A model generated the notes under the pieces. That model saw only the letters and a list, made by a program, of their open reading frames with translations, was not told the DNA's origin and did no database searches. Shown one piece after another: positions 25,663 through 35,752 of a DNA stretch of 64,000 nt. Both the position numbers and the translations under genes were made by a program. The stretch is taken from contig NZ_QRDP01000004.1 in NCBI RefSeq assembly GCF_003385775.1, positions 806,001 through 870,000 of the forward strand, read 5' to 3'. Source of the stretch: Parasphingopyxis lamellibrachiae (GTDB lineage: Bacteria > Pseudomonadota > Alphaproteobacteria > Sphingomonadales > Sphingomonadaceae). Numbering within the stretch: the stretch's first letter is position 1; every line of letters starts with the position of its first letter.

Positions 25663-27081
25663 GTGACAGACATGCTTATTTCCAACAATCCGGCAACTGG
25701 CGAAGCGATCTGGGAGGCCCCGGTCGGCGATGCCGATGCGGAGGTTTCGGCAGCCCGTGGCGGATGGGCGGAATGGGCCGCGCGATCCAGTACCTACCGG
25801 ATCGAAGCGTTGCGCCGCTTTGCCAATATCGTGCGCGGAAAGAAGGATGAATTCGCCGCCCTGATCTCCAGCGAGACAGGCAAGCCGCTCTGGGAAACGG
25901 CGACCGAGATCGACGCGGTCATGAACAAGGTCGATATTTCGGCCGATGCCTATTTCGAACGGACGCCTTCCCGCAACAAACAGGGCGCGCTGAACGAGCA
26001 GAATGCATTGCGGCACAAGCCGCATGGCGTGCTCGCCGTACTCGGGCCGTTCAACTTTCCCGCACATTTGCCGAACGGCCATATCGTCCCGGCCCTGATC
26101 GCGGGTAACGCGATTGTCTTCAAACCGTCGGAAAAAACGCCGGCAACCGGCGCATTCCTGGTCAAATGCTATCATGAGGCCGGCGTACCTGAAAATGTCG
26201 TCAGGCTGCTCGTCGGCGGGCCCGAACAGGGCAAGGAATTGGCTGGGCATGATGGAATAGACGGCCTGCTCTTCACCGGCTCCGTGCGTGGCGGCGTTGC
26301 GCTCCACAAGCAATTCGGGCCGCGACCGGACAAGATTCTCGCACTCGAATTGGGCGGCAACAACCCGTTGATTGTCTGGGATTCGCCCGATGTATATGCA
26401 TCGGCGACGATCGCCGTGCAGTCTGCCTATATGACGGCCGGCCAGCGCTGCACCGCCGCGCGCCGCCTGATCGTCGAAGACGGCAAGCATGAAGAGCTGA
26501 TCGACGCCATTCGCAAGATCGTTGAGCGCATCATTGTCGGACCGCCCGACGCGACTCCCGCACCCTTTATGGGATGCGTGATCGACAATCAGTCGGCCGA
26601 AGCGGTGACGGACGGTTTCCTCGATCTGATAATGAAGGGCGGAAACCCGATTTCCCATCTCCGGCGCATCGAGGACGACAAGCCGTTTCTCACGCCGGGC
26701 CTCATTGATGTCACCGGAGTCGAGAACCGGCCCGACGAAGAAATTTTCGGTCCGTTGCTCCAGATCATCCGGGTGCCCGATTTCTCCAGCGCCATTGCCG
26801 AGGCGAACAACACGCGCTTTGGCCTGTCGGCCTCGCTGCTCAGTGGCTCGCCCGAGCTTTATAACCGCTTCTGGGGCAATATCCGCGCCGGCATCGTGAA
26901 CTGGAACAAGCCCACCAATGGCGCATCATCGGCCGCGCCATTTGGCGGGATCGGCCTGTCCGGCAATCATCGGCCCAGCGCTTATTATGCCGCCGACTAT
27001 TGCGCTTATCCCGTGGCCTCTGCCGAGGCTCCGGCGGTTCGCGCGTCCATCGGAGTGGGGTTGAAAGACCCGCAAAGCTGA
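25663..27081 (+). CDS. astD: N-succinylglutamate 5-semialdehyde dehydrogenase
   Basis: An aldehyde dehydrogenase of 472 residues resembling AstD of the arginine succinyltransferase pathway, oxidising succinylglutamate semialdehyde with NAD. Key segments: GPFNFPAHLPNGHIVPAL, KPSEKTPATGAF, ALELGGNNPLIV with the general base Glu, and TAGQRCTAARRLIV with the nucleophile Cys. The start is GTG 25663, with ATG 25672 as an alternative. No astA, astB, astC or astE is adjacent, so pathway membership is inferred from sequence only. Confidence 0.88.
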   Translation: MTDMLISNNPATGEAIWEAPVGDADAEVSAARGGWAEWAARSSTYRIEALRRFANIVRGKKDEFAALISSETGKPLWETATEIDAVMNKVDISADAYFERTPSRNKQGALNEQNALRHKPHGVLAVLGPFNFPAHLPNGHIVPALIAGNAIVFKPSEKTPATGAFLVKCYHEAGVPENVVRLLVGGPEQGKELAGHDGIDGLLFTGSVRGGVALHKQFGPRPDKILALELGGNNPLIVWDSPDVYASATIAVQSAYMTAGQRCTAARRLIVEDGKHEELIDAIRKIVERIIVGPPDATPAPFMGCVIDNQSAEAVTDGFLDLIMKGGNPISHLRRIEDDKPFLTPGLIDVTGVENRPDEEIFGPLLQIIRVPDFSSAIAEANNTRFGLSASLLSGSPELYNRFWGNIRAGIVNWNKPTNGASSAAPFGGIGLSGNHRPSAYYAADYCAYPVASAEAPAVRASIGVGLKDPQS

Positions 27082-27167
27082 TCTCTTCGCAGGTGCGAAA
27101 GCTGAGCTAAACCGGGGACAAGCAACCATGCTTTGTTCGCGGCGCCCGATTTGACCATGTTGCAGCC

Positions 27168-27965
27168 ATGGAAAGTTCGACCACCAGATCAGGGCGTGTA
27201 TTGCTCGTCGGCGCAGGACCCGGAGACCCGGACCTGCTTACGCTGCGCGCAGCCAGAGCCATAGAAACAGCCGATATCGTCGTGCATGACGGCCTCGTCG
27301 ATGCACGCATCCTGGCCATGATCCCCGCCGATACGCCGCGGATTTCCGTAGCCAAGAAACGCAGCCGCCACACCGTGCCGCAGCCCGGCATCAATGCGCT
27401 GCTGGTCGAAAAGGCCTCAGAGGGCCTGACCGTGCTGCGCCTGAAAGGCGGAGACCCCTTCATTTTCGGACGTGGCGGCGAAGAAGCCGAAACGCTCCGC
27501 AAAGCCGGAATCGACGTAGAAATCGTGCCCGGCATATCTGCCGCACTTGGCGCTGCCGCGGAGGCTGCGCTCCCCCTCACCCATCGCGAGGCGTCGAGTG
27601 CGGTTACTTTTGTGGCGGGCCAGTGCAAAGGGCTGTCGGACCAGAACTGGTCGGGACTAGCCGGTAAGGGCCGGACGCTCGTCATCTATATGGGCGTCGC
27701 GACGGCTGCGGATATCGCCGACAAGCTGATCGAAGACGGCGTTTCGCCGGCGATGCCCGTGGCGATTGTCGAGCGCGCGACGCTGCCCGGCGCCCGCGCG
27801 ATGCGCAGCCTGCTTGCCGATCTGGGCGATCTGGTCGCCCGCGAACGGATCGAGAGCCCGGCGGTTATCATCGTCGGCGATGTCGTCGACCGGTCCCTTG
27901 CGGAAGACCGGCTGGTCGCCCTGGCCGAAACCGCGGCGACAGACACAGTGGAGCAAGGCGCATGA
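27168..27965 (+). CDS. cobA: Uroporphyrinogen-III C-methyltransferase
   Basis: A SAM-dependent methyltransferase of 265 residues that makes precorrin-2, the precursor of siroheme. Signatures: LVGAGPGDPDLLTLRAARAI near the N-terminus, and VLRLKGGDPFIFGRGGEEAE near residue 90. It is a single-domain SUMT without the oxidase/ferrochelatase module of CysG. Here it heads the sulfite reductase operon, which needs siroheme. The last codons overlap the next gene (ATGA). Confidence 0.93.
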   Translation: MESSTTRSGRVLLVGAGPGDPDLLTLRAARAIETADIVVHDGLVDARILAMIPADTPRISVAKKRSRHTVPQPGINALLVEKASEGLTVLRLKGGDPFIFGRGGEEAETLRKAGIDVEIVPGISAALGAAAEAALPLTHREASSAVTFVAGQCKGLSDQNWSGLAGKGRTLVIYMGVATAADIADKLIEDGVSPAMPVAIVERATLPGARAMRSLLADLGDLVARERIESPAVIIVGDVVDRSLAEDRLVALAETAATDTVEQGA

Positions 27966-28258
27966 AGATACTCACCGGCAACGAGCTGAAAAGCGGCGAT
28001 GTCGTCTGGTGGACCGGCTATAACTGGTCGCGCCATGTTTCCGATGCGATCGAGGTCGGCGATACCGTGGACCAGATCATCGCCCGCGAGATAGCGGCTC
28101 GCACCGTCAGCGACTGTTACACTGTCGATGCCGAACGCACCGATGCCGGCATTTTGCCGCTCCATATCAAGGAAAAGATCCGCGCAACCGGGCCCACCGT
28201 TCGCCCTGATCTCAAAATTGCACCGCCGGACCCCGCCGCCGGAAACTGGGTAATCTGA
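27962..28258 (+). CDS. DUF2849 domain protein
   Basis: A 98-residue soluble protein starting KILTGNELKSGDVVWWTG. DUF2849 genes occur between cobA/cysG-type and sulfite reductase genes in alphaproteobacteria, which is the arrangement seen here: it overlaps cobA by four bases and ends one base before cysI. The biochemical role is unknown; an accessory role in siroheme insertion or sulfite reduction is an inference from position. Confidence 0.85.
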   Translation: MKILTGNELKSGDVVWWTGYNWSRHVSDAIEVGDTVDQIIAREIAARTVSDCYTVDAERTDAGILPLHIKEKIRATGPTVRPDLKIAPPDPAAGNWVI

Positions 28259-28259
28259 C

Positions 28260-29894
28260 ATGTATAAATATGATTCTTTCGACCAGCAGATGGTCGACAC
28301 GCGCGTCGAGGAATTCCGCGACCAGGTAGAGCGTCGCCTCGCCGGGAAAATAACGGAAGACCAGTTCAAGCCACTCCGCCTGAAAAACGGACTGTATCTC
28401 CAGCTGCACGCCTATATGCTGCGCGTCGCGGTGCCCTATGGCACGCTGAACAGCGAACAGATGCGGATGCTTGCCCATATCGCGCGCAAATATGACCGCG
28501 GTTACGGGCATTTCACGACGCGGCAGAATATCCAGTATAACTGGATCAAGCTGGAGGACGCACCCGATATCCTGGCCGATCTCGCCACGGTCGAGATGCA
28601 CGCCATCCAGACCAGCGGCAATTGCATCCGCAACATCAGTTCGGACCAATATGCCGGTGCGGCGGCGGACGAAGTCGCCGACCCGCGCCCCTATGCCGAA
28701 CTGCTGCGCCAATGGTCGAGCTTCCACCCGGAATTCAACTATCTGCCGCGCAAGTTCAAATTCGCCGTGATCGCGGCGGATGAGGATCGCGCGGCCATGC
28801 GCCTCCACGATATCGGTATCCAGATCGTCCGCAACGATGCGGGCGAGATCGGCGCCCGCTATTATGCCGGCGGCGGCATGGGGCGCACCCCGATGATCGC
28901 ACCGCTGATCCGCGAATTCGTGCCGATCGGCGAGCTGGTGAGCTATGCCGAGGCGATCTTGCGCGTCTACAACCGCTACGGCCGGCGCGACAATAAATAC
29001 AAGGCCCGGATCAAGATCCTCGTCCATGAAATGGGCGCGGAAAAGTTCATCGAGGAAGTCGAAGCCGAATTCGTCCATCTCCAGGGGCAGAATATCGATG
29101 CGCCGGCGGCCGAGCTTGAACGCATCATCGCCCATTTCGAGGAACCCGCCTTCGAAAGCGGCCTTAGCGAAGACATTGACCGCACCGACCCCGATTTCGC
29201 GGTGTGGCTCGACCAGAATGTCGACGCCCATAAACGACCCGGATATGCGATCGCCACGATCAGCCTGAAGCCGGCCGGCGGCATTCCGGGCGATGCGAGT
29301 TCGGCGCAGATGGACCTGATGGCCGATCTTGCCGAACAGTTCAGTTTCGACGAATGCCGGGTCACCCATTCGCAGAACATCGTGCTGCCCCATGTCCGCA
29401 AAGCCGATCTCTACGCGCTCTGGCAGAAACTGGATGAGGCGGGTCTCGCCTCGCCCAATCTCGATCTGATCAGCGATATCATCGCCTGCCCCGGCCTCGA
29501 TTATTGCAGCCTTGCCAATGCCCGCTCGATCCCGGTCGCACAGAAGATCGCCAAACGCTTCGCCGATATCGACCGGCAGAAGGAACTGGGCGAGCTGAAG
29601 CTGAAAATATCCGGCTGCATCAATGCCTGCGGCCATCACCATGCCGGCCATATAGGCATTCTCGGCGTCGACCGGAAAGGCACGGAGAATTACCAGTTGC
29701 TGCTCGGCGGCTCAGGCGCGGAGGATGTAAGCCTCGCGAAAATCACCGGCCCCGGCTTCGACGAAGACGGGATTGTCGACGCGATCGAGACGGTGACCGA
29801 CGTTTATGTTGCCCAGCGGGAGGATGACGAACGCTTCGTCGACACCTATCGCCGGCTCGGCATGGCGCCGTTCAAGGAGGCGCTCTATGGATAA
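28260..29894 (+). CDS. cysI: Siroheme-dependent sulfite/nitrite reductase hemoprotein
   Basis: A cytosolic reductase of 544 residues with two ferredoxin-like half-repeats. The siroheme/4Fe-4S ligands are the cysteines of IACPGLDYCSLANARSI and ISGCINACGHHHAGHIGILG. FTTRQNIQYNWIKLEDAPDI and TSGNCIRNISSDQYAG are further family motifs. The operon (cobA before it, DUF934 and cysH after it) makes assimilatory sulfite reduction the likely function rather than nitrite reduction. No cysJ flavoprotein is present, so ferredoxin or another donor is expected. Confidence 0.92.
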   Translation: MYKYDSFDQQMVDTRVEEFRDQVERRLAGKITEDQFKPLRLKNGLYLQLHAYMLRVAVPYGTLNSEQMRMLAHIARKYDRGYGHFTTRQNIQYNWIKLEDAPDILADLATVEMHAIQTSGNCIRNISSDQYAGAAADEVADPRPYAELLRQWSSFHPEFNYLPRKFKFAVIAADEDRAAMRLHDIGIQIVRNDAGEIGARYYAGGGMGRTPMIAPLIREFVPIGELVSYAEAILRVYNRYGRRDNKYKARIKILVHEMGAEKFIEEVEAEFVHLQGQNIDAPAAELERIIAHFEEPAFESGLSEDIDRTDPDFAVWLDQNVDAHKRPGYAIATISLKPAGGIPGDASSAQMDLMADLAEQFSFDECRVTHSQNIVLPHVRKADLYALWQKLDEAGLASPNLDLISDIIACPGLDYCSLANARSIPVAQKIAKRFADIDRQKELGELKLKISGCINACGHHHAGHIGILGVDRKGTENYQLLLGGSGAEDVSLAKITGPGFDEDGIVDAIETVTDVYVAQREDDERFVDTYRRLGMAPFKEALYG

Positions 29895-30312
29895 TGTGCT
29901 GCGTTTCCGCGACGACGAGGTGCATGAAGAACCCGCCGTCACCCTGGACAGCTTTTTCGGCCAGTCCAACGCAACCGCGGTGCGGCTGGAGGATGGCGAA
30001 GACGCGCGCCAGCTCATCCCTTATCTGGATCGTCTGGCCCTGATCGAAATCGGTTTTTCGAATTTTGGCGATGGCCGAGGCTATTCCGCGGCGCGGATCC
30101 TGCGCGAGCATGGTTATACCGGCGAACTGCGCGCCCAGGGCGATGTTCTCGTCGACCAGCTGGCTTTTATGCAGCGCTGCGGTTTCGACAGTTTCGCGCC
30201 GGAGAAGCCGATCGACGCCGCCGATGCTCAAACCGCGCTTTCCCGGTGGGACAATGTTTATCAAAAGGCAGCCGATGACCGAACCCCGATCTGGAGCAAA
30301 CGACATGGCTAG
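29887..30312 (+). CDS. DUF934 domain protein (sulfite reduction accessory)
   Basis: A 141-residue soluble protein. The start at 29887 overlaps the cysI stop by 8 bp. The family signature GYSAARILREHGYTGELRAQ and LVDQLAFMQRCGFDSF are present. DUF934 proteins accompany cysI and cysH in many proteobacteria and have been proposed to serve the reductase, but the activity is not established. Its end overlaps cysH by 8 bp. Confidence 0.87.
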   Translation: MDNVLRFRDDEVHEEPAVTLDSFFGQSNATAVRLEDGEDARQLIPYLDRLALIEIGFSNFGDGRGYSAARILREHGYTGELRAQGDVLVDQLAFMQRCGFDSFAPEKPIDAADAQTALSRWDNVYQKAADDRTPIWSKRHG

Positions 30313-31084
30313 CTCCGCCGCCCGTGCGCTCGACACGATCGATGCCCGTCCGCGCTATACGCAGGCCGATGCCGACGCGCTGAACGCCCGTTTCGAAGGG
30401 GTCGATGCGCAGACCATGCTGCGCGCCCTGTTCGCCGAGGACGAGCTGGGAGAAATCGCCGTGGTGTCCTCCTTCGGCACGGAAAGCGCGGTGCTGCTCC
30501 ATCTCGTCGCCAGGGCCGATCCGGCCATTCCGGTCGTGTTCGTCGATACGCTGCGCATGTTTTCCGAAACGCTTGCCTATCGCGAAACGCTGATCAAGGC
30601 GTTCGGGATCAGGAATGCCACGGTCGTCACGCCCGATCCTAAGGTGCTTGCCGAGAAGGACGAGAATGAGCTGCGCTGGTCGTTCGATCCGGACGGCTGC
30701 TGCGCGATCCGCAAGGTCGAACCTCTGGCGCGCGCCAAGGACGGGCTCGACGCCTGGATTTCGGGGCGCAAGGCGTTCCAGTCCCACACCCGCGAAAATA
30801 TCGCCCGTTTCGAAGTCGAAGACGGCCGGCTCAAGCTCAACCCGCTCGGCGACTGGATCAAGGCCGATCTCGATGCTTATTTCGACGCGCATGACCTGCC
30901 CCGCCACCCGCTCGAGGCCGAGGGCTATCTTTCCGTCGGCTGCGCGCCCTGCACGAGCAAGGTCAAGCCCGGCGAAGACGCCCGCGCCGGCCGCTGGCGC
31001 GGCTGGGACAAGACGGAATGCGGCATCCACACGCCCAGCGATGGCGAGGACGGCACAGACGAGGCCAACCAGCCGGTATTCTAG
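30305..31084 (+). CDS. cysH: Assimilatory adenylylsulfate (APS/PAPS) reductase, Fe-S type
   Basis: Reduces APS (or PAPS) to sulfite with thioredoxin as donor. About 259 residues from ATG 30305, which has a GGAG eight bases upstream; ATG 30275 is an alternative deeper in the DUF934 gene. The P-loop-like region is VVSSFGTESAVLLHLVARAD. Both paired-cysteine motifs that bind the 4Fe-4S cluster are present (DGCCAIRKVEPL and GCAPCTSK), which points to APS rather than PAPS as substrate, and the catalytic C-terminal cysteine is in KTECGIH. Last gene of the operon. Confidence 0.92.
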   Translation: MASSAARALDTIDARPRYTQADADALNARFEGVDAQTMLRALFAEDELGEIAVVSSFGTESAVLLHLVARADPAIPVVFVDTLRMFSETLAYRETLIKAFGIRNATVVTPDPKVLAEKDENELRWSFDPDGCCAIRKVEPLARAKDGLDAWISGRKAFQSHTRENIARFEVEDGRLKLNPLGDWIKADLDAYFDAHDLPRHPLEAEGYLSVGCAPCTSKVKPGEDARAGRWRGWDKTECGIHTPSDGEDGTDEANQPVF

Positions 31085-31094
31085 AGGATCGTTG

Positions 31095-31113
31095 CCCCGG
31101 GCATGACCCGGGG
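31095..31113. terminator. Hairpin between convergent cysH and gatB
   Basis: CCCCGGG and CCCGGGG form a seven-base-pair perfect stem around CATGA. It follows the cysH stop by 10 bp. No T run follows, so it is either a Rho-assisted terminator or part of the dispersed repeat element that continues to 31169. Confidence 0.45.
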
Positions 31114-31148
31114 ACCGGGTCAGAATGCGATATCGCCTCTGGCACTGG

Positions 31149-31169
31149 ATTCCGGATCAAGTCCGGAAT
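31149..31169. repeat. REP-like palindromic element
   Basis: Arms ATTCCGGA and TCCGGAAT pair perfectly across the loop TCAAG, followed by GACGA. The 'GGATTCCGGATCAAGTCCGG' core is a familiar dispersed intergenic element of alphaproteobacteria. Together with the hairpin at 31095-31113 it makes up nearly all of the 96 bp between cysH and gatB. Confidence 0.6.
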
Positions 31170-31180
31170 GACGAAATTGC

Positions 31181-32683
31181 CTAGCCCAACGCCTTCCTGA
31201 GCAACTCGTTGACCACTTTCGGATTGGCCTTGCCCTGCATCGCCTTCATCGTCTGGCCGACGAAAAAGCCGAACAGCTTGTCCTTGCCGCCGCGATATTC
31301 CTCTACCTTGTCGCTGTTCGCAGCGAGGATATCGGCGATCACGGCCTCGATTGCACCAGTGTCGGAGGTTTGTTTCAGCCCCTTTTCCTCGACGATCTTT
31401 TCCGGATCGTCGCCGGTTTCGAGCATGATCTCGAACACCTGTTTGGCGAGCGGGCCGGAAAGCGTGCCATCGGCGACCAGTGCGAGCAGTTCAGCGCCCT
31501 GCGCCGCGCTTACCGGCGAAGAGTCCAGATCGACGCCGAGCTTGTTCAATCCGCCGAACAGATCGGAGATCAGCCAGTTCGCCGCGGCCTTGGCAACATC
31601 GGATTCGGGCTTTCCCTGCTTCTTGGCGCTTTCGGCCGCCAGCTTCTCAAACCAGCGCGCGGTTTCCGCCTCGGCGGTCAGCACCGCAGCGTTATAGGCG
31701 CTGAGGCCGAGTGCGTTCTCGTAGCGATGGCGCTTGGCGTCCGGCAGTTCGGGCAGGCTCGCCCTGGCTTCGGCGACGAATTCTTCGGAGAGCTCAATCG
31801 GCAGCAGATCGGGATCGGGGAAATAGCGGTAGTCATGCGCATCTTCCTTGGAGCGCATAGAGCGCGTCTCGCCCTTGTCCGGATCGAACAGCCGGGTTTC
31901 CTGCACGACAGTTCCGCCATCCTCGATCAGGTCGACCTGGCGGCGGGCTTCGGTCTCGACGACCTGCTGGATGAAGCGGATCGAATTGACGTTCTTGGTC
32001 TCGGTCCGCGTGCCCAGTTCCTCGCCCGGCTTGCGCACGGAAACGTTCACATCGGCGCGCATCGAGCCCTGTTCCATATTGCCGTCGCACGATCCGACAT
32101 AGCGCAGGATCGAGCGCAGCTTGCGGACATAGGCCCCCGCCTCGAGCGGTGAACCCATATCGGGCCGCGACACGATTTCCATCAGCGCCACGCCGCAGCG
32201 GTTGAGATCGACATAGCTCATCGTCGGATGCTGGTCGTGCATCAGCTTGCCGGCATCCTGCTCGACATGGATGCGTTCGATACCGATCGTCTTGACCGTG
32301 CCTTCGGGATCCTTTTCGTCGAGCGAAACCTCGATCTCGCCCTCGCCGACAATCGGGTGGAAGAGCTGCGAAATCTGATAGCCCTGCGGCAGATCGGCGT
32401 AGAAATAATTCTTCCGGTCGAAGCGCGACCAGCGGTTGATCTGGGCATTGAGCGCGAGCCCCGTGCGCACGGCCTGGCGCAGGCATTCGCCATTCACGAC
32501 CGGGAGCATCCCGGGCATCGCAGCATCGACGAGCGACACATTGCAGTTCGGTTCCTGCCCGAATTCGGTCGACGCGCCCGAAAACAGCTTGGAGTGAGAC
32601 GTGATCTGCGCATGAACCTCAAGGCCGATCACGACCTCCCATTCGCCCGTTGCGCCCTGGATACGATAATTGCTCACCACCAT
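31181..32683 (-). CDS. gatB: Asp-tRNA(Asn)/Glu-tRNA(Gln) amidotransferase subunit B
   Basis: The tRNA-binding and kinase-like subunit of the GatCAB amidotransferase, 500 residues. [20 protein letters not shown] is the family N-terminus; [12 protein letters not shown] and [18 protein letters not shown] contribute to the metal and Glu-phosphorylation site. The C-terminal YqeY-like tail reaches [20 protein letters not shown], which positions tRNA. The start overlaps the gatA stop by 10 bp. Confidence 0.96.
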   Translation of the reverse strand: MVVSNYRIQGATGEWEVVIGLEVHAQITSHSKLFSGASTEFGQEPNCNVSLVDAAMPGMLPVVNGECLRQAVRTGLALNAQINRWSRFDRKNYFYADLPQGYQISQLFHPIVGEGEIEVSLDEKDPEGTVKTIGIERIHVEQDAGKLMHDQHPTMSYVDLNRCGVALMEIVSRPDMGSPLEAGAYVRKLRSILRYVGSCDGNMEQGSMRADVNVSVRKPGEELGTRTETKNVNSIRFIQQVVETEARRQVDLIEDGGTVVQETRLFDPDKGETRSMRSKEDAHDYRYFPDPDLLPIELSEEFVAEARASLPELPDAKRHRYENALGLSAYNAAVLTAEAETARWFEKLAAESAKKQGKPESDVAKAAANWLISDLFGGLNKLGVDLDSSPVSAAQGAELLALVADGTLSGPLAKQVFEIMLETGDDPEKIVEEKGLKQTSDTGAIEAVIADILAANSDKVEEYRGGKDKLFGFFVGQTMKAMQGKANPKVVNELLRKALG

Positions 32684-34155
32684 TTCTCCGCACGCGCAGT
32701 AAAGCCGGCGCGCTCTTCCATCGCCAGCCCCGCATTCATCACACCCTGCTCATCCAGCGCTTTGCCAATAACCTGCAGGCCAAGGGGAAGGCCCTGATGA
32801 TCAAGGCCGCCCGGCACGGCAATCGCAGGCAATCCAGCCAGCGAACTCGGCACGGTGAAAACATCATTCAGATACATGGCAATCGGATCATCGCTGAGAT
32901 CGCCAAGGCCGAAGGCGGCGCTCGGCGCAGTAGGCGTCAGCAGATAGTCGCAGCTTTCCCACGCAGAATCGAAATCGCGCGCAATCAGCGTGCGGACTTT
33001 CGTGGCCTGGGTGAAATAGGCGTCGTAGAATCCGGCCGAGAGGACGTATGTGCCGATCATGACGCGGCGTTTGACCTCGTCGCCAAACCCGGCGGCGCGG
33101 GTCGCTGCGTACATATCCTGCAGGTTTGCGCCATCCGGCGTTTCGCGCAGGCCGTACCGCACGCCGTCATAGCGCGAGAGATTGGCCGACGCCTCGGCAG
33201 GTGCGATGATGTAGTATGCCGGCAGCGCATATTTGGTGTGCGGCAGCGAGACATCGACAATCTCCGCGCCCGCATCGCGCATCCACTCGACACCCTGCTT
33301 CCACAGCGCATCGATTTCCTCTGGCATATTGTCGACGCGATACTCCTTGGGGATCCCGATTGTCTTGCCCTTGAGATCGCCGTTCAGGCCCGCTTCCCAA
33401 TTGGGGACCGGCTCTTTCAGCGATGTCGTATCCTTGGCGTCATGGCCGGCCATCGCTTCGAGCAGGATCGCGCAATCCTTTACGCTGCGCGCCATCGGCC
33501 CGGCCTGGTCCAGCGAACTCGCAAACGCCACCATGCCATAGCGCGAACAGCGGCCATAGGTCGGCTTCATGCCGCAAATGCCGGTAAAGGCGGCGGGCTG
33601 GCGGATCGAACCGCCGGTATCGGTGCCGGTCGCTGCTGGCACGATATGCGCGGCAATGGCGGACGATGTGCCGCCTGAGCTGCCGCCCGGTGACATCGGC
33701 GTATTGCCACCATCATTGCGCCGCCAGGGCGAAACCACATTGCCGAAATGGCTCGTCTCGTTGGACGACCCCATCGCGAACTGATCCATATTGAGCTTGC
33801 CGAGCATGCCCGCACCGGCCTCCAGCAGATTGCCGGACACGGTCGATTCATACGGCGGCACAAAGCCCTCTAGGATATGGCTCGCCGCGGTCGACTGGAC
33901 GCCTTTCGTGCAGAACAGGTCCTTGATGCCCAGCGGCACACCGGAAAGCGGTTTGGCGTCCCCCGCCGCCAGCGCGCGATCGGCTTCGTCCGCTGCTTCG
34001 AGCGCCTTTTCGGGCGTCTTCACGATGAAGCAGTTCAGCGCGTCGGAACCCGCCACCGCGTCGTTGAACGCATCGGCCACCTCGCGCGCGGAAAACGCCC
34101 CGCCACGAAACCCGTCGCGGATATCCGCAACGCCAAGATCGGTAATATCGGTCAC
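32674..34155 (-). CDS. gatA: Asp-tRNA(Asn)/Glu-tRNA(Gln) amidotransferase subunit A
   Basis: The glutaminase subunit that supplies ammonia, about 493 residues. The start is GTG 34155, whose first base is the last base of the gatC stop codon. The Ser-cis-Ser-Lys site is visible: Lys in [14 protein letters not shown], serines in [13 protein letters not shown] and [15 protein letters not shown]. Works with GatB and GatC to form Gln-tRNA(Gln), since alphaproteobacteria generally lack GlnRS. Confidence 0.96.
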   Translation of the reverse strand: MTDITDLGVADIRDGFRGGAFSAREVADAFNDAVAGSDALNCFIVKTPEKALEAADEADRALAAGDAKPLSGVPLGIKDLFCTKGVQSTAASHILEGFVPPYESTVSGNLLEAGAGMLGKLNMDQFAMGSSNETSHFGNVVSPWRRNDGGNTPMSPGGSSGGTSSAIAAHIVPAATGTDTGGSIRQPAAFTGICGMKPTYGRCSRYGMVAFASSLDQAGPMARSVKDCAILLEAMAGHDAKDTTSLKEPVPNWEAGLNGDLKGKTIGIPKEYRVDNMPEEIDALWKQGVEWMRDAGAEIVDVSLPHTKYALPAYYIIAPAEASANLSRYDGVRYGLRETPDGANLQDMYAATRAAGFGDEVKRRVMIGTYVLSAGFYDAYFTQATKVRTLIARDFDSAWESCDYLLTPTAPSAAFGLGDLSDDPIAMYLNDVFTVPSSLAGLPAIAVPGGLDHQGLPLGLQVIGKALDEQGVMNAGLAMEERAGFTARAEKWW

Positions 34156-34478
34156 TATTCGATCACCTTCGGAACGGCGAAAAAGCCATGTTCGGCCACC
34201 GGCGCATTGGCGAGGATATCCTCGCGCTTGTCGCCATCGGTCACGACATCGTCGCGCATCCGGGTGTGGTTGGCGATAACAGCGGCGAGCGGCTCGACAC
34301 CGGACGTATCGACTTCGCCCAGTTGTTCGACCCATCCCAGGATATTGTTGAGTTCGGGCTTGAGGCGCTCGGCCTCTTCTTCGCTCATCGCGATGCGCGC
34401 CAGAGACGCGATGCGGAGCACGGTTTGTGTATCGACGGACATGGCCGCGCGGCTAGCATCGCCCCGCCCTTGCTGCAA
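34155..34478 (-). CDS. gatC: Asp-tRNA(Asn)/Glu-tRNA(Gln) amidotransferase subunit C
   Basis: The 107-residue stabilising subunit that wraps GatA and Gat[21 protein letters not shown] and [21 protein letters not shown] are typical GatC sequence. First gene of the gatCAB operon; the divergent DUF3089 gene starts 90 bp away, so the promoters of both lie in 34479-34567. Confidence 0.94.
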   Translation of the reverse strand: MQQGRGDASRAAMSVDTQTVLRIASLARIAMSEEEAERLKPELNNILGWVEQLGEVDTSGVEPLAAVIANHTRMRDDVVTDGDKREDILANAPVAEHGFFAVPKVIE

Positions 34479-34567
34479 GCGCGTAAAACGTATGGCGGGT
34501 ACCGTTGGCGTTGGCCTTTAGCGCGCCTTGGACTATGGCGCCCGCCAGACCGTATAAGAGTGACACC

Positions 34568-35752
34568 ATGGCCGCCCGTATCTTTCTCTATCTGATTGCC
34601 ACCGCGATCTTCCTCGTCCTGCTTGCCGGAGTTGCCTGGACGCTGTTTCAGGACGAACTGCTGGAGATGGCGCTGGTGCCCGGTGAAGCCATCGAGATGC
34701 TCGAAGAAGTGCCGGATCAGGCCTATGCCAACCGGGCGATGTGGCTGATCCGTCCGGATATCGAGAACCCGGCCAGCGACTGGCTCCCCGAAGGCTTTGG
34801 CGAAGAAGAAGAGGTCACAGACGCAGAGGAAACAGGAATCACACCCGCCCCCGCCCCTGTGGCCACCGACGATGACCAGCCCCGCATCCCGGTTTTCTAT
34901 GTCCTGCCCACAACCTATCTCGACCGGGATCGCTGGAATGCGCCGCTCAATAGTCCGGCGGCCCGCCCCCGCCAGGAACTGTTCGCCGCCAGCCAGGCCA
35001 GCGTGTTCAACGAAATCGGGGAAGTCTGGGCACCGCTCTACCGCCAGGCCGTGATCGGTGCCTTCCTGACCGATCATCGCAATGCCGAAGTCGCGCTGCG
35101 TTTTGCCTATCAGGATGTCGAGGCGGCTTTCGACTATTTCCTGACGCAGATCGATGATGACCAGCCCTTCATTCTGGCTGGCCACAGCCAGGGCGGTCTG
35201 CATCTGGCAACCCTGCTCCACGAACGCATCGCCGGAACCCCCGCCGCCGACCGGATCGTCGCGGCCTATGTGATCGGCTGGCCGATTTCCGTCGAGGCGG
35301 ATCTGCCCGCCCTGCCCCTCAATGCCTGTGCAGAGCCGGAGTCCAGCAACTGCATCATCGCGTTCCAGAGCTTTGCCGAACCCGCCGATCCCCACCAGAT
35401 CACCCGCATATATGACGAGAGCACCGGTTATACGGGGGCATCACGCCGCGACACGGCCATGCTGTGCGTCAATCCGTTGACCGGCAGCCGGAACGGCGAA
35501 GCGGCGGCGGACGCCAATCTCGGCGCGGTCGTGCCCAATGAGGATATGAACAATGCCAGCCTGACACGCGGCCTGATCCCGGCCCGCTGCAACGATCAGG
35601 GACTGCTGCTGGTCGGCCAGCCGCCCGAAGCGTTCGGACGTTATGTGTTGCCGGGCAACAATTATCATGTTTTCGATTTCCTGCTCTTCTGGAGCAATTT
35701 GCGCGACGACGCGGCGCGGCGGGTCAGCGCGTATCAGGTGGCCGTCCAGTGA
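34568..35752 (+). CDS. DUF3089 protein (alpha/beta-hydrolase-like, membrane anchored)
   Basis: A 394-residue protein with an N-terminal membrane anchor ([20 protein letters not shown]). The start at 34568 follows AAGAG; an ATG at 34505 lies upstream in frame. After an acidic linker ([12 protein letters not shown]) comes the DUF3089 domain: [39 protein letters not shown] with a GHSQGG nucleophile elbow, and [18 protein letters not shown] near the end. The substrate is unknown; probably acts in the periplasm. Four-base overlap with ruvX. Confidence 0.85.
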   Translation: MAARIFLYLIATAIFLVLLAGVAWTLFQDELLEMALVPGEAIEMLEEVPDQAYANRAMWLIRPDIENPASDWLPEGFGEEEEVTDAEETGITPAPAPVATDDDQPRIPVFYVLPTTYLDRDRWNAPLNSPAARPRQELFAASQASVFNEIGEVWAPLYRQAVIGAFLTDHRNAEVALRFAYQDVEAAFDYFLTQIDDDQPFILAGHSQGGLHLATLLHERIAGTPAADRIVAAYVIGWPISVEADLPALPLNACAEPESSNCIIAFQSFAEPADPHQITRIYDESTGYTGASRRDTAMLCVNPLTGSRNGEAAADANLGAVVPNEDMNNASLTRGLIPARCNDQGLLLVGQPPEAFGRYVLPGNNYHVFDFLLFWSNLRDDAARRVSAYQVAVQ

